Assembly: GCA_019459525.1 (NCBI GenBank) | Contig: JAIBEY010000061.1 | Location: 19,199-83,198 of the forward strand | From: Prolixibacteraceae bacterium | GTDB lineage: Bacteria; Bacteroidota; Bacteroidia; Bacteroidales; Prolixibacteraceae | Length of the DNA: 64,000 nt | Direction: 5' to 3' | In this document: positions 45,303-54,086 of the stretch, piece after piece | Numbering within the stretch: position 1 is the stretch's first letter | How the letters are laid out: each line of letters begins with the position of its first letter | The notes under the pieces: generated by a model | What the model saw: the letters and a program-made list of their open reading frames with translations, nothing else | What the model was told of the DNA's origin: nothing | Database searches by the model: none | Translations under genes and position numbers: made by a program

Positions 45303-46556
45303 TTGAAAACAAATAAGAAAAAAATAATTAACGACCCGGTTTTTGGATTCATCAATATCCGTTCCGAGTTGGTATTCGATTTAATTGAACATCCCTATTT
45401 TCAGCGATTGCGCCGGATAAAACAGCTTGGATTGTCGTGTATGGTGTATCCGGGAGCCAACCACACCCGTTTTGAACATGCTTTGGGGGCACTCCATCTG
45501 ATGCGCTCTGCGCTGGCTATCCTTAAACTAAAAGGTCAGGAAATCAGCGACGAAGAAGCCGATGCCGTTTCGGTAGCCATTTTACTTCACGATATCGGAC
45601 ACGGGCCGTTTTCACATGTTTTAGAATATACGCTGGTTCCTGATGTTCCGCACGAACGGATTTCCTTGTTGCTGATGGAAGAGCTAAACCGTCAGTTTGG
45701 TGGCAAACTCGAATTGGCCATTCGGATTTTTACCGACCGGTATCACCGGCATTTTTTGCACCAGTTGGTCTCCAGCCAACTGGATATGGATCGGCTCGAT
45801 TACCTGAGCCGCGACAGTTTTTTCTCCGGCGTATCAGAAGGTGTGATCAGCGCCGAGCGCATCATCAAAATGCTGAATGTAAAGAATGACGAACTGGTGG
45901 TTGAATACAAGGGGATTTATTCGGTTGAAAATTTCCTGATTGCCAGGCGGTTGATGTATTGGCAGGTTTATCTGCACAAAACCGTATTGTCGGCCGAATA
46001 CCTGCTGATTAACGTACTCACCCGTGCACGCGAGCTTGCTTTGGCCGGAACCGATTTGTTTGCTACCCCGGTGCTAAAAGCTTTCCTACAAAACGGGATT
46101 GTGTTGGATGACTTTATTTTTAACCGCCCTATTGATGGGCGCGATACCCTGGAATTGTTTACTCAACTGGATGATAATGATATTATTGCATCGATTAAAG
46201 AGTGGCAGAATCATCCAGATATTGTTTTGTCGTATCTGGCCCGGTGCATCATTAACCGCAGGTTGTACAAAATTAAGATCAGTAAGAAGCCAATTCCGGA
46301 GCAAAAAATTAGCTTGCTGAAGGAAAAAATTTGCAGCCATTTTAATGTTTGCAACGAGCAACTGCGCTATTTCCTGATTGCCGATACGATTTCGAACAGC
46401 GCGTACAACAAGGCTTCCAACGAAAAAATTAACGTTCTGTTTAAGAATAATAAAGTAAGTGATATTGCCGATGCATCGGATATAAATCTTTCGGTTTTCT
46501 CCGAAACCGTGAGGAAATATTTCATCTGTTATCCGAAAGAATTGGACATTAAGTAA
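45303..46556 (+). CDS. HD-domain phosphohydrolase
   Basis: A 417-aa HD-superfamily protein resembling dNTP triphosphohydrolase-like enzymes. The metal-binding motifs are [11 protein letters not shown] (first His), [12 protein letters not shown] (HD pair) and [12 protein letters not shown] (third Asp). The C-terminal 200 residues have no clear signature. The exact substrate (dNTP or another phosphoester) is unknown. The start is TTG at 45303; there is no upstream ATG in frame. It lies 37 bp before lpxD, whose own promoter overlaps its 3' end. Confidence 0.85.
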   Translation: MKTNKKKIINDPVFGFINIRSELVFDLIEHPYFQRLRRIKQLGLSCMVYPGANHTRFEHALGALHLMRSALAILKLKGQEISDEEADAVSVAILLHDIGHGPFSHVLEYTLVPDVPHERISLLLMEELNRQFGGKLELAIRIFTDRYHRHFLHQLVSSQLDMDRLDYLSRDSFFSGVSEGVISAERIIKMLNVKNDELVVEYKGIYSVENFLIARRLMYWQVYLHKTVLSAEYLLINVLTRARELALAGTDLFATPVLKAFLQNGIVLDDFIFNRPIDGRDTLELFTQLDDNDIIASIKEWQNHPDIVLSYLARCIINRRLYKIKISKKPIPEQKISLLKEKICSHFNVCNEQLRYFLIADTISNSAYNKASNEKINVLFKNNKVSDIADASDINLSVFSETVRKYFICYPKELDIK

Positions 46557-46572
46557 TTTAAGTCTATTTTTG
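46542..46572 (+). promoter_or_regulatory. Promoter for lpxD
   Basis: TTG (46542-46544, preceded by A), 20 nt, TATTTTTG (46565-46572), 22 bp before the lpxD ATG. It overlaps the last codons of the HD-hydrolase gene. Confidence 0.55.
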
Positions 46573-46593
46573 CCGCGCATTAAGAAAAGAAAT

Positions 46594-47637
46594 ATGGAAT
46601 TCAAAGCTCAAAGTATAGCTGATTTTCTGGGAGGTACGGTTGAAGGTGATGCCAATGTAACGGTGTCGGATATTGCCAAAATTGAAGAAGGAAAACCCGG
46701 AACATTAGCTTTTCTGGCTAATCAGAAATACAACAAATACCTTTACGAGACCGAAGCCACTATCGTAATTGTAAACCTCGACCTGGAACTTGAGGCTGAA
46801 GTAAAAGCTACTTTAATTCGTGTTCCGGATGCCTATAAAGCATTTGCCTCGCTGCTCGAACTCTACCAGCAGTCAAAAGGAAACAAAACCGGCATAGAAA
46901 ATCCTTCTTTTATTGATCCCTCCGCCACCATTGGAACCGATATGTATGTGGGCGCTTTTGCCTATATTGGTAAGAATGTGAAGATTGGCAAACATGTAAA
47001 AATTTATCCGCAGGTTTATATTGGCGATAACGTAACCATTGGTGACGACTGTACGCTTTTTGCCGGAGTTAAAATTTACGAGGATACCCGAATTGGAAAT
47101 GCCTGTATCTTTCATGCAGGCGCTGTAATCGGAGCCGACGGATTTGGATTTGCCCCTACTGAAGATGGAACCTACAAAAAAATACCCCAGGTTGGAAATG
47201 TGATTATTGAAGACCTGGTTGAAATTGGAGCCAACACCACGATCGACTGTGCTACGATGGGATCGACGATTATACGCCGGGGAACCAAACTCGACAACCT
47301 GGTGCAGATTGCCCACAATGTAGAAGTTGGCGAAAATACGGTGATGGCAGCACTTACCGGAATTGCAGGCTCCACAAAAATCGGCAAAAATTGTCGTTTT
47401 GGTGGTCAGGTTGGCGTTTCCGGACACATAACTATTGGCGATCATGTAAACATTGGGGCCATGTCGGGTGTTTCGAACAGCATTAAATCAAATAAGACCG
47501 TTTTACTGGCTCCGGCCATGGATATTGCCCAGGCCGCCAAAGTTGCTGTTGTTTTCCGGAACCTGCCGCAATTGCGCGAACAGGTACTTGATTTGGTAAA
47601 ACAAGTGGCCAAGATTAAAACAAAGCTTGAAGAATAA
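46594..47637 (+). CDS. lpxD: UDP-3-O-(3-hydroxyacyl)glucosamine N-acyltransferase
   Basis: Adds the second 3-hydroxyacyl chain in lipid A synthesis. The 347-aa protein has the N-terminal uridine-binding domain (about 1-100) and a left-handed beta-helix of hexapeptide repeats (for example [18 protein letters not shown] and [13 protein letters not shown]), with the catalytic His in [16 protein letters not shown]. The ATG at 46594 ([13 protein letters not shown]) is chosen because the family starts there; an upstream in-frame start at 46570 would add 8 residues. First of three lpx genes. Confidence 0.95.
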   Translation: MEFKAQSIADFLGGTVEGDANVTVSDIAKIEEGKPGTLAFLANQKYNKYLYETEATIVIVNLDLELEAEVKATLIRVPDAYKAFASLLELYQQSKGNKTGIENPSFIDPSATIGTDMYVGAFAYIGKNVKIGKHVKIYPQVYIGDNVTIGDDCTLFAGVKIYEDTRIGNACIFHAGAVIGADGFGFAPTEDGTYKKIPQVGNVIIEDLVEIGANTTIDCATMGSTIIRRGTKLDNLVQIAHNVEVGENTVMAALTGIAGSTKIGKNCRFGGQVGVSGHITIGDHVNIGAMSGVSNSIKSNKTVLLAPAMDIAQAAKVAVVFRNLPQLREQVLDLVKQVAKIKTKLEE

Positions 47638-47648
47638 TAGAAACAGGA

Positions 47649-49037
47649 ATGACAGTTAAACAAAAAACATTAGCTAAAGAGTTTTCAATCAGCGGAAAAG
47701 GGTTACACACCAACTGTCTGGTTAATATGACTTTTAAACCAGCACCAGTTAATCACGGATTCAAATTTCAGCGAATCGATCTGGCGCACCAGCCGATTTT
47801 AGATGCCAGTGCCGAATATGTTGTGGATACTTCGCGCGGAACGGTTATTGAACACGACGGAGCCCGCTTAAGCACCATTGAACACAGTTTGGCCGCTTTA
47901 ACCGGACTCGATCTCGACAATGTACTGATTGAGATTGACAACGAAGAAGTTCCGATTTTAGATGGCAGCTCACGATTTTTCGTCGAGGCGATTGAAGAAG
48001 CCGGAATTGTAGAGCAGGACGCCGAACGCGAATATTTTGTGATTACCGAAAAAATAGTTTACAAAAACGAAAAGACCGGATCGGAAATCATTGCCCTTCC
48101 CGATAACGAATACAATCTCAATGTATTGGTTTCATATGATTCTTCGGTACTCAATAACCAGTATGCCACATTAAATTCGCTTGCCGATTTTAAAACCGAA
48201 ATTGCCAACTGCCGCACCTTTGTTTTTGTCCACGAACTCGATTTTTTACTGAAAAACAACCTTGTAAAAGGAGGAGATCTGGATAGCGCCATTGTAATTG
48301 TCGATCGCCCGATTTCGCAGGAAGAACTTGATCGGATTGCCGATTTATTCAACCACAAACGGGTAGAAGTAAAATCGCAGGGCATACTCAATAACCTGGA
48401 CCTGCAATACGACAACGAATGTGCCCGCCACAAACTGCTTGATGTGATTGGCGATTTGACTTTGGCCGGAAAGCGGATTAAAGGACGGATTATTGCAACC
48501 AAACCCGGACACGGCGCCAATACGCAGTTCGCCAAACTGTTAAGTAAAGCCATTCATAAAGAACAATCCAGAGACAAGGCACCGGTTTACAACCCGAATG
48601 CCCCGGTAATTATGGATGTCAATAAAATAAAAGAATTGCTCCCTCACCGTTATCCGTTTCTGTTGGTCGATAAAGTGATCGATATTCAGAAAGATTACAT
48701 CGTGGGTGTTAAAAATGTAACAGCCAACGAACCGTTTTTTCAGGGGCATTTCCCCGGCGAACCGGTTATGCCCGGTGTACTGCTGGTTGAAGGAATGGCT
48801 CAGGCCGGGGGGATTTTTGTGCTTCGCGGTATGGAAGGGAAATTCTCGACTTACTTTATGAAAATTGACAATGTCAAATTCAGGAAAAAAGTAGTTCCGG
48901 GCGATACGATTATTTTTAAAGTGATACTAACCACGCCCATCCGCCGTGGTATCGCCGAAATGCGCGGACTTTGCTATGTGGGTGATTCGATTGTTGCTGA
49001 AGGCGACTACATGGCTCAAATTGTAAAAGTAAATTAA
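47649..49037 (+). CDS. lpxC-fabZ: LpxC-FabZ fusion: UDP-3-O-acyl-GlcNAc deacetylase / 3-hydroxyacyl-ACP dehydratase
   Basis: A 462-aa bifunctional protein. Residues about 1-310 are LpxC, the zinc deacetylase that commits the lipid A pathway (ISGKGLHT, STIEHSLAAL, ARHKLLDVIGDL). Residues about 318-462 are FabZ, which dehydrates 3-hydroxyacyl-ACP (ELLPHRYPFLLVDKV and the catalytic GHFPGEPVMPGVLLVE). This fusion is known in Bacteroidota and links lipid A acylation to fatty acid synthesis. It starts 11 bp after lpxD and ends 19 bp before lpxA. Confidence 0.97.
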   Translation: MTVKQKTLAKEFSISGKGLHTNCLVNMTFKPAPVNHGFKFQRIDLAHQPILDASAEYVVDTSRGTVIEHDGARLSTIEHSLAALTGLDLDNVLIEIDNEEVPILDGSSRFFVEAIEEAGIVEQDAEREYFVITEKIVYKNEKTGSEIIALPDNEYNLNVLVSYDSSVLNNQYATLNSLADFKTEIANCRTFVFVHELDFLLKNNLVKGGDLDSAIVIVDRPISQEELDRIADLFNHKRVEVKSQGILNNLDLQYDNECARHKLLDVIGDLTLAGKRIKGRIIATKPGHGANTQFAKLLSKAIHKEQSRDKAPVYNPNAPVIMDVNKIKELLPHRYPFLLVDKVIDIQKDYIVGVKNVTANEPFFQGHFPGEPVMPGVLLVEGMAQAGGIFVLRGMEGKFSTYFMKIDNVKFRKKVVPGDTIIFKVILTTPIRRGIAEMRGLCYVGDSIVAEGDYMAQIVKVN

Positions 49038-49056
49038 AATAGAAACTGTATAGAAA

Positions 49057-49839
49057 ATGAAACAACCATTAGCTTACGTTCACCCAGAAGCAAAAGTTGC
49101 TGATAATGTGGTTATTGAACCATTCGTGTCGATTGACAAGGATGTAATTATCGGTGAAGGAACCCGTATTGGATCGAGTGTTACCATTATGCCGGGCGTA
49201 CGGATTGGCAAAAATTGCCGGATTTTTCCGGGAGCCGTTATTGGCGCCGAACCTCAGGATTTGAAATTTAAAGGCGAATATTCTACCGTCGAAATCGGCG
49301 ATAATACAACTATCCGCGAATATGTAACCATTAACCGTGGAACCTCGGCAAAAGGGAAAACCGTAGTGGGAAGTAACTGTTTGCTGATGGCTTATGTGCA
49401 CGTTGCTCACGATTGTGTGGTTGGAAACAACGTTATCCTGGTAAACAGCACCCAGTTGGCTGGTGAAGTGGTGATCGACGATTTTGCTATCCTTGGAGGC
49501 ATGTCGGCGGTACATCAGTTTGTGCATGTTGGTCCGCACGTGATGATTTCGGGCGGGTCGCTTGTTCGTAAAGATGTTCCCCCGTATATTAAAGCTGGCC
49601 GCGAACCGCTTTCTTATGTGGGTATCAACTCTATTGGATTACGCCGCCGGAACTTTACCAACGAAAAAATTCGCGAGGTACAGGAAATTTACCGGTACAT
49701 TTACCAGAAAGGCCTGAATATTTCGCAAGCTGCTGAAATTATTGAAGCAGAAATGCCAGCCTCTACCGAACGCGACGAAGTGTTGCTGTTTATTAAAGAC
49801 TCGAAACGCGGAATTATTCGTGGTTATCTGCCCGATTAG
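49057..49839 (+). CDS. lpxA: Acyl-ACP--UDP-N-acetylglucosamine O-acyltransferase
   Basis: First enzyme of lipid A synthesis, transferring a 3-hydroxyacyl chain to UDP-GlcNAc. The 260-aa protein is a hexapeptide-repeat beta-helix (GVRIGKNCRIFPGAVIG; EYVTINRGTS) with the catalytic His in YVHVAHDCVVG and the C-terminal helical domain (IGLRRRNFTNEKIREVQEIY). Third gene of the lpxD-lpxC/fabZ-lpxA block, closed by a terminator. Confidence 0.96.
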   Translation: MKQPLAYVHPEAKVADNVVIEPFVSIDKDVIIGEGTRIGSSVTIMPGVRIGKNCRIFPGAVIGAEPQDLKFKGEYSTVEIGDNTTIREYVTINRGTSAKGKTVVGSNCLLMAYVHVAHDCVVGNNVILVNSTQLAGEVVIDDFAILGGMSAVHQFVHVGPHVMISGGSLVRKDVPPYIKAGREPLSYVGINSIGLRRRNFTNEKIREVQEIYRYIYQKGLNISQAAEIIEAEMPASTERDEVLLFIKDSKRGIIRGYLPD

Positions 49840-49861
49840 TTTTCTGCTGAAAACCATATTC

Positions 49862-49893
49862 AAAAGCTCTGAATTGCTAGATTCAGGGCTTTT
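49862..49893 (+). terminator. Terminator of the lpx operon
   Basis: AAAAGCTCTGAAT-tgctag-ATTCAGGGCTTTT (one G-T pair) followed by a T-run, 22 bp after lpxA. Confidence 0.88.
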
Positions 49894-49975
49894 TTTTACG
49901 CTCATTGTGTCGTCACCAAAATTAAATACTTTGGGTATCGTCGGAAACATTAAAAAGGCCGCCGTGTTTTAGGCT

Positions 49976-50587
49976 ATGACAAAAACAGAAACAACAAAAT
50001 ATACAATGGAAGATTTATTATTTGACTTTATCTCAAAATACATTTCTCTTTCGGAAGATGAAAAGAACGCAATTATTTCTTTGGATATTTTTCGCTCTGT
50101 AAAGAAGGGGACTATTTTGCTTCAAGAAGGGCAAAATTCGAAAGAAAGCTACTTTGTACTAAAAGGCTGTATTCGGACATATTATGTTTTAGATGGAGAT
50201 GAAAAAACAACAGCTTTTTACACAGAAATGGATGCCTTGACACCTCATTGTGTAACAAGTAAAACTCCCTCTCAATATTATATAAGTTGTATTGAAGACT
50301 CTATTCTTTTAATTTCAAATACTGATATGGAAGAGGAAGTAAACACTAAATTTCCTAAGTTCGACGTAATGTGCAGAACGTTTTCATCAGAACTTTTGGC
50401 TAAAAATAAAGTTGACTTTGACGAGTTTAAAACTTCTTCACCTGAACAACGATACCTGAACTTACTACAAAAAAGACCGGATCTTATTCAGCGTGTTCCA
50501 CAACATCAGCTAGCGAGCTATTTAGGTATCAAACCACAATCATTAAGCAGACTAAAAGCAAGAATCCTTGAAAAAGACAAAGGATAG
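49976..50587 (+). CDS. Crp/Fnr-family transcriptional regulator
   Basis: A 203-aa regulator with an N-terminal cyclic-nucleotide-binding-like barrel (about 20-140: VKKGTILLQEGQNSKESYFV, LKGCIRTYYVLDGDEKTTAF) and a short C-terminal helix-turn-helix (QHQLASYLGIKPQSLSRLKA). No Cys cluster like FNR is visible, and the classic cAMP-binding Arg/Glu motif (GE...RSA) is not recognisable, so the ligand is unknown. The gene is AT-rich compared with its neighbours. A palindrome directly after it and again after the next gene could be its binding sites. Confidence 0.85.
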   Translation: MTKTETTKYTMEDLLFDFISKYISLSEDEKNAIISLDIFRSVKKGTILLQEGQNSKESYFVLKGCIRTYYVLDGDEKTTAFYTEMDALTPHCVTSKTPSQYYISCIEDSILLISNTDMEEEVNTKFPKFDVMCRTFSSELLAKNKVDFDEFKTSSPEQRYLNLLQKRPDLIQRVPQHQLASYLGIKPQSLSRLKARILEKDKG

Positions 50588-50595
50588 TCTTATTT

Positions 50596-50642
50596 GTTAA
50601 CTTAAGTGAACGAATCTAAGCTACTTGCCAATCTATCATTGC
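50596..50642 (+). promoter_or_regulatory. Palindromic operator and promoter, copy 1
   Basis: GTTAACTTAAGTGAAC (50596-50611, one mismatch from perfect symmetry), then TATCATTG (50635-50642), a one-mismatch -7 element. The palindrome centre is about 42 bp upstream of the expected transcription start, the usual place for a class II Crp-type activator site. Confidence 0.5.
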
Positions 50643-50669
50643 AGTATCGTTTAACATCAATTAAAAGAT

Positions 50670-51290
50670 ATGCAAAAGAAAATTTTATGGATTGGACTTG
50701 TCTTTGTGTTGGCAAACAGTTTACAGGTGAAGGCACAGTATGCCAGGCAAGATAGCACCTATAAAAAGTGGTTTGTTGGAAGTACCCTCTATTTGTTAGG
50801 TAATTTTGATAAAACAAACAACCCGGAGTATGTCCAATTAAATGTTGGATATAGGATAACCCCCAATGATGTTGTTTCCTTTAGATTTAAAAGATCCATT
50901 TATGCCTGGCCAATAGGTATCCCTTTTGGGTCGTCATCTTTTGATGCTTCAGGAGAAAACTATCCCGGACACGCCCGCATACTTGCACCTACCTTAGGAT
51001 TCCAACGGTTCTGGTGGAAAGGAGCCTATACAGCTATTCAAGCATTGAATGCCTTTGAAAAATATATGGACGAGAATAAAAAGAAGATTGGAAATGGATA
51101 CACGTTATACCTGGATTTCTATTTGGGTTACCAGTTTAAGTTTTTTAAAAACCGCTTCTTTTTTGAACCAGCTATTGGAATTAGTTATTGGCCTTTACGA
51201 ACAAATGTTCCGGAATCATTTAAAGCAGTAGAAAAAAGTTGGCCTAACTACTTTATTCAGCCTGGGCTCGATTTTGGGTTTAATTTTTAG
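50670..51290 (+). CDS. Exported beta-barrel-like protein, paralogue 1
   Basis: 206 aa with a signal peptide (MQKKILWIGLVFVLANSLQVKAQ). The mature part has alternating aromatic/polar strands (EYVQLNVGYRITPNDVVSFR, YLDFYLGYQFKFF) and ends in GFNF. The C-terminal Phe and beta-rich pattern suggest a small outer-membrane barrel. I recognise no named family. The next gene is a clear paralogue, with an identical start and similar blocks (KKWFVG, PGLxxGFNF). Its palindromic upstream site suggests control by the adjacent Crp/Fnr protein. Confidence 0.7.
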   Translation: MQKKILWIGLVFVLANSLQVKAQYARQDSTYKKWFVGSTLYLLGNFDKTNNPEYVQLNVGYRITPNDVVSFRFKRSIYAWPIGIPFGSSSFDASGENYPGHARILAPTLGFQRFWWKGAYTAIQALNAFEKYMDENKKKIGNGYTLYLDFYLGYQFKFFKNRFFFEPAIGISYWPLRTNVPESFKAVEKSWPNYFIQPGLDFGFNF

Positions 51291-51402
51291 TATGCTCATC
51301 GAGAAAATAACCGGGCATCAATAAGCAAGTTATTTAAGTATAAAACCGCAATAAAGGAGTAGATTAAGAATTTTGTGAAAAAGACAAGGGATAGTCTTAT
51401 TT

Positions 51403-51448
51403 GTTCACTTAAGTGAACGAGTTATAGCATTTCACCAATCTACTTTTG
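51403..51448 (+). promoter_or_regulatory. Palindromic operator and promoter, copy 2
   Basis: GTTCACTTAAGTGAAC (51403-51418) is a perfect 16-bp palindrome, followed at the same distance as in copy 1 by TACTTTTG (51441-51448), a full -7 match. The palindrome centre is about 41 bp before the expected start of transcription. Confidence 0.55.
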
Positions 51449-51478
51449 CGGTATGTTTTAATATTAATTGAAATGGAT

Positions 51479-52108
51479 ATGCAAAAGAAAATTTTATGGA
51501 TTGGACTTATCTTGTTGTTGGCAAACAATTTACAGGTGAAGGCACAGTATGACAAGCAACATAGCTCCTATAAAAAGTGGTTTGTAGGCACTTCGTTATT
51601 TGTTCTATTGGGCAATCTTGATAAAGAAAACCCACCCAATTTCGTTCAACTCGATATAGGTTATCGGATTACAGGTAAAGACGTAATCAGATTCTCTCCA
51701 AAAACATGGAAATATGCCTGGCCAAATGGCATTCACCCATTTTTGAACAAAGCATACAAAAAGCTGGAAGAAAAATTTCCGGGCTATGTTCGTGAGTATG
51801 GCGTAACAGTGTCTTACACACGATTTGTATGGAAAGATTTGTATGCTGCACTTGAAGTAATGCCTGCCTATCAGGTTTTTGTGAATGACAATGGTAAGAA
51901 AATTGACGATGGTTTTCAAATTTTCAATTCATACCGCGTTGGTTATCACATCAAACTCTTTAAAGACAAATTTTTCATTCAACCATCAATATGCATGACA
52001 CATCGTGCTTATCACACACAATTGCCTGATGGTTTTAAACAGTTGGATGACAAATGGTCTAAATTCGTCTTTCCGGAACCAGGACTTAATGTCGGATTTA
52101 ATTTTTGA
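51479..52108 (+). CDS. Exported beta-barrel-like protein, paralogue 2
   Basis: 209 aa; signal peptide MQKKILWIGLILLLANNLQVKAQ, identical at its start to paralogue 1. Shared blocks include YKKWFVG, VQLDIGYRIT, and the end GLNVGFNF. The middle part has diverged, so the two may have different ligands or partners. The ATG at 51479 is chosen to match paralogue 1; an ATG two codons upstream is also possible. Function unknown. Confidence 0.7.
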   Translation: MQKKILWIGLILLLANNLQVKAQYDKQHSSYKKWFVGTSLFVLLGNLDKENPPNFVQLDIGYRITGKDVIRFSPKTWKYAWPNGIHPFLNKAYKKLEEKFPGYVREYGVTVSYTRFVWKDLYAALEVMPAYQVFVNDNGKKIDDGFQIFNSYRVGYHIKLFKDKFFIQPSICMTHRAYHTQLPDGFKQLDDKWSKFVFPEPGLNVGFNF

Positions 52109-52343
52109 CACAACAGGTATGATACAAAAAATCAAACTCACGTTTGTATTATTTGCCTGATCGCAAATTTACCTGTTCGCAACAATCCTTTAACCAAGCG
52201 GTATAGTGCACCGAAGTATTGTGAAGTAAATCATAAAATACAATCAATAAGCAACTACGCACTAATGCTGACTACCATTTAAGTTAACAGACATATCCGG
52301 AAAATCGTGATAAATTCAAATCAAACAATTAAATGAATCAATT

Positions 52344-52733
52344 ATGAAAAAGAAAATTTTTAAACTTTCGACGTTATTTTTTATTCTAAGTATCTTATTT
52401 ATTTCGTGTAGTAAAGATGATGACAGCCCAAACAACACTACCTATCCAAAGGAAGTTCAGATTACCTATAAAATGAGCAGTTCCAATATTACAACAGCAC
52501 AGGCAATTTCATATAAAAATGAATCAGGAAGTATGACAACGGTTACCAACGTAAACTTGCCGTATTCCAAAACCATTACCCGAACGGTAAACAAAAATGA
52601 TGATGCTTCGTTTGGATATAGCACTACTAATGCAAGTTCTAATGTAACTTTGGAAATTCTGGTCGACAATTCAGTCAAAAAAACACAGAATTTTGTATCT
52701 GGAACAGGAGCAATGGTTTATTCTTTTCAATAA
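52344..52733 (+). CDS. Small surface lipoprotein, unknown function
   Basis: 129 aa. Signal peptide with lipobox ending in SCSKDDDSP: the acidic residues right after the lipidated Cys resemble the Bacteroidota surface-export signal, so the protein may face outward. The mature part (about 100 residues) is Thr/Ser/Asn-rich and predicted beta, like a single immunoglobulin-type domain. No family recognised. AT-rich, like its neighbours. Confidence 0.65.
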   Translation: MKKKIFKLSTLFFILSILFISCSKDDDSPNNTTYPKEVQITYKMSSSNITTAQAISYKNESGSMTTVTNVNLPYSKTITRTVNKNDDASFGYSTTNASSNVTLEILVDNSVKKTQNFVSGTGAMVYSFQ

Positions 52734-52836
52734 AAAGCGTTATGAAAAGACCAAATAAAGAATTAAAATTTCTATTTTATTATTATAATCGGCTTTGTTT
52801 TTAGTAGTTGGTTGCTGTAATATAAAATCCCGAAAA

Positions 52837-53958
52837 ATGAATAAATTAATAATAGTTTTATTTTTAACAATTACGACAATAAGCTTTGGCCAAAATTCCA
52901 TTCAATTTGCTGACTCAATTCGGAAAGCATATAAAATTCCAGAGTTAAGTTATGCGGTTGTATCAGATGATTCAATAATGGAAATTCAGGCACTTGGGTT
53001 ACATTCCGTTGCACTGAGCGATTCGGCAACTTTAAATGATAGATTTCACATTGGCTCTAATACAAAAGCAATGACGGCGTTTATTATTGCTAAATATGTG
53101 GAAAAAGGAAAGTTGAAATGGACAACCAGGTTCTTTGATTTATTTCCGGAATGGAAAGAGAAAAGCAACCCTGGATATACAAATATTTCGCTACAGGATT
53201 TACTTTCACACAAAGCAGGAATATGGCCATTTCAGGGTGAGGGCGACCCTGAAATTCCCGATTTCAAAGGCACAAACCCGGAAAAAAGAGAACAATTCGG
53301 GAGGTTTGCTTTAACCTTGGAACCTGTATTTCCTGATGAACAAAATCCTTTTATTTATTCAAATGCAGGCTATACGTTGGCCACCTTAATGGTAGAGAAA
53401 GTAACAGGCAAAAGTTGGGAGCAGTTAGTTGAGAAAGTATTCAATAAAGATTTAAAGTTAAATGTAAAATTATCCTGGCCCGAAAATCAAAAAACAAAAG
53501 ATACCTGGGGACATAATTCGGAAAATGGCAAACTCATTCCCGTTCCATCAACAGTCGATTATCATTTGGACTATACTGAACCGGCTGGTGACTTAAACAT
53601 TAAACTGAAAGACTACGTCAAATTCATTCAATTGAATTTACAAGGTCTTAGTGGTGAGAATAACTATTTAAAAGCTGATACCTATCAATTCATTCATAAG
53701 GGAATTGAAAATTATTCCCTGGGGTGGTATAATATTTATGAAAACAACAAAGAACTTTCAACTCATTCAGGAACTGGAGCATTTACATATTTTACGATTG
53801 TGCATATTGACAGAATTAAAGGAAAAGCGTATATAATTTTCACCAATTCTTTTAATCAAGATACACAACAAGGAGTACGGCTTTTGATGAGAAAACTGAA
53901 AGAAAATTACGGTGGGTATCTTTCCACTCAACAATCTGCCTTTGAACATTCCCTATAG
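52837..53958 (+). CDS. Exported serine hydrolase (beta-lactamase class C-like)
   Basis: A 373-aa protein of the serine-type D-Ala-D-Ala carboxypeptidase/beta-lactamase C superfamily. It has a signal peptide (MNKLIIVLFLTITTISFG), the active-site SxxK in HIGSNTKAMTAF, YSN (a YxN motif) in FIYSNAGYTLA, and the third motif HSGTG. Many such proteins hydrolyse esters or peptides rather than antibiotics, and the substrate is unknown. The start is the ATG at 52837; open codons before it encode no signal peptide. It ends the AT-rich islet. Confidence 0.85.
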   Translation: MNKLIIVLFLTITTISFGQNSIQFADSIRKAYKIPELSYAVVSDDSIMEIQALGLHSVALSDSATLNDRFHIGSNTKAMTAFIIAKYVEKGKLKWTTRFFDLFPEWKEKSNPGYTNISLQDLLSHKAGIWPFQGEGDPEIPDFKGTNPEKREQFGRFALTLEPVFPDEQNPFIYSNAGYTLATLMVEKVTGKSWEQLVEKVFNKDLKLNVKLSWPENQKTKDTWGHNSENGKLIPVPSTVDYHLDYTEPAGDLNIKLKDYVKFIQLNLQGLSGENNYLKADTYQFIHKGIENYSLGWYNIYENNKELSTHSGTGAFTYFTIVHIDRIKGKAYIIFTNSFNQDTQQGVRLLMRKLKENYGGYLSTQQSAFEHSL

Positions 53959-54029
53959 CTCATCGATAAAAATTCCAAACAGCGATTAATTCCAAAAATG
54001 ATTGCTGTCTCATTCACCCAAAAACAAGA

Positions 54030-54063
54030 AAGGCTGCTACCGGAATGATCCTGCAACAGCCTT
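54030..54063 (-). terminator. Terminator of the rhamnose operon
   Basis: AAGGCTG (54030-54036) pairs with CAGCCTT (54057-54063), with weak inner pairing; on the minus strand the hairpin is followed by a T-rich run. It lies 24 bp after the rhaA stop. Confidence 0.6.
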
Positions 54064-54086
54064 CTAATTCCCACAAACAAGACTCG

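Larger units (their letters stand above)
50569..51290 (+). repeat. Tandem duplication, copy 1
   Basis: The segment from the last codons of the Crp/Fnr gene (TGAAAAAGACAA, 50569-50580) through the following gene recurs about 808 bp downstream (51376 on). The leader with its palindrome, the -7 element region and the first 60 bp of coding sequence are close to identical. Confidence 0.75.
51376..52108 (+). repeat. Tandem duplication, copy 2
   Basis: Begins with TGAAAAAGACAA (51376-51387), a remnant of the Crp/Fnr gene's 3' end, then repeats the leader and gene of copy 1. The remnant shows that copy 2 arose from a segment that began inside the regulator gene. Confidence 0.75.
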
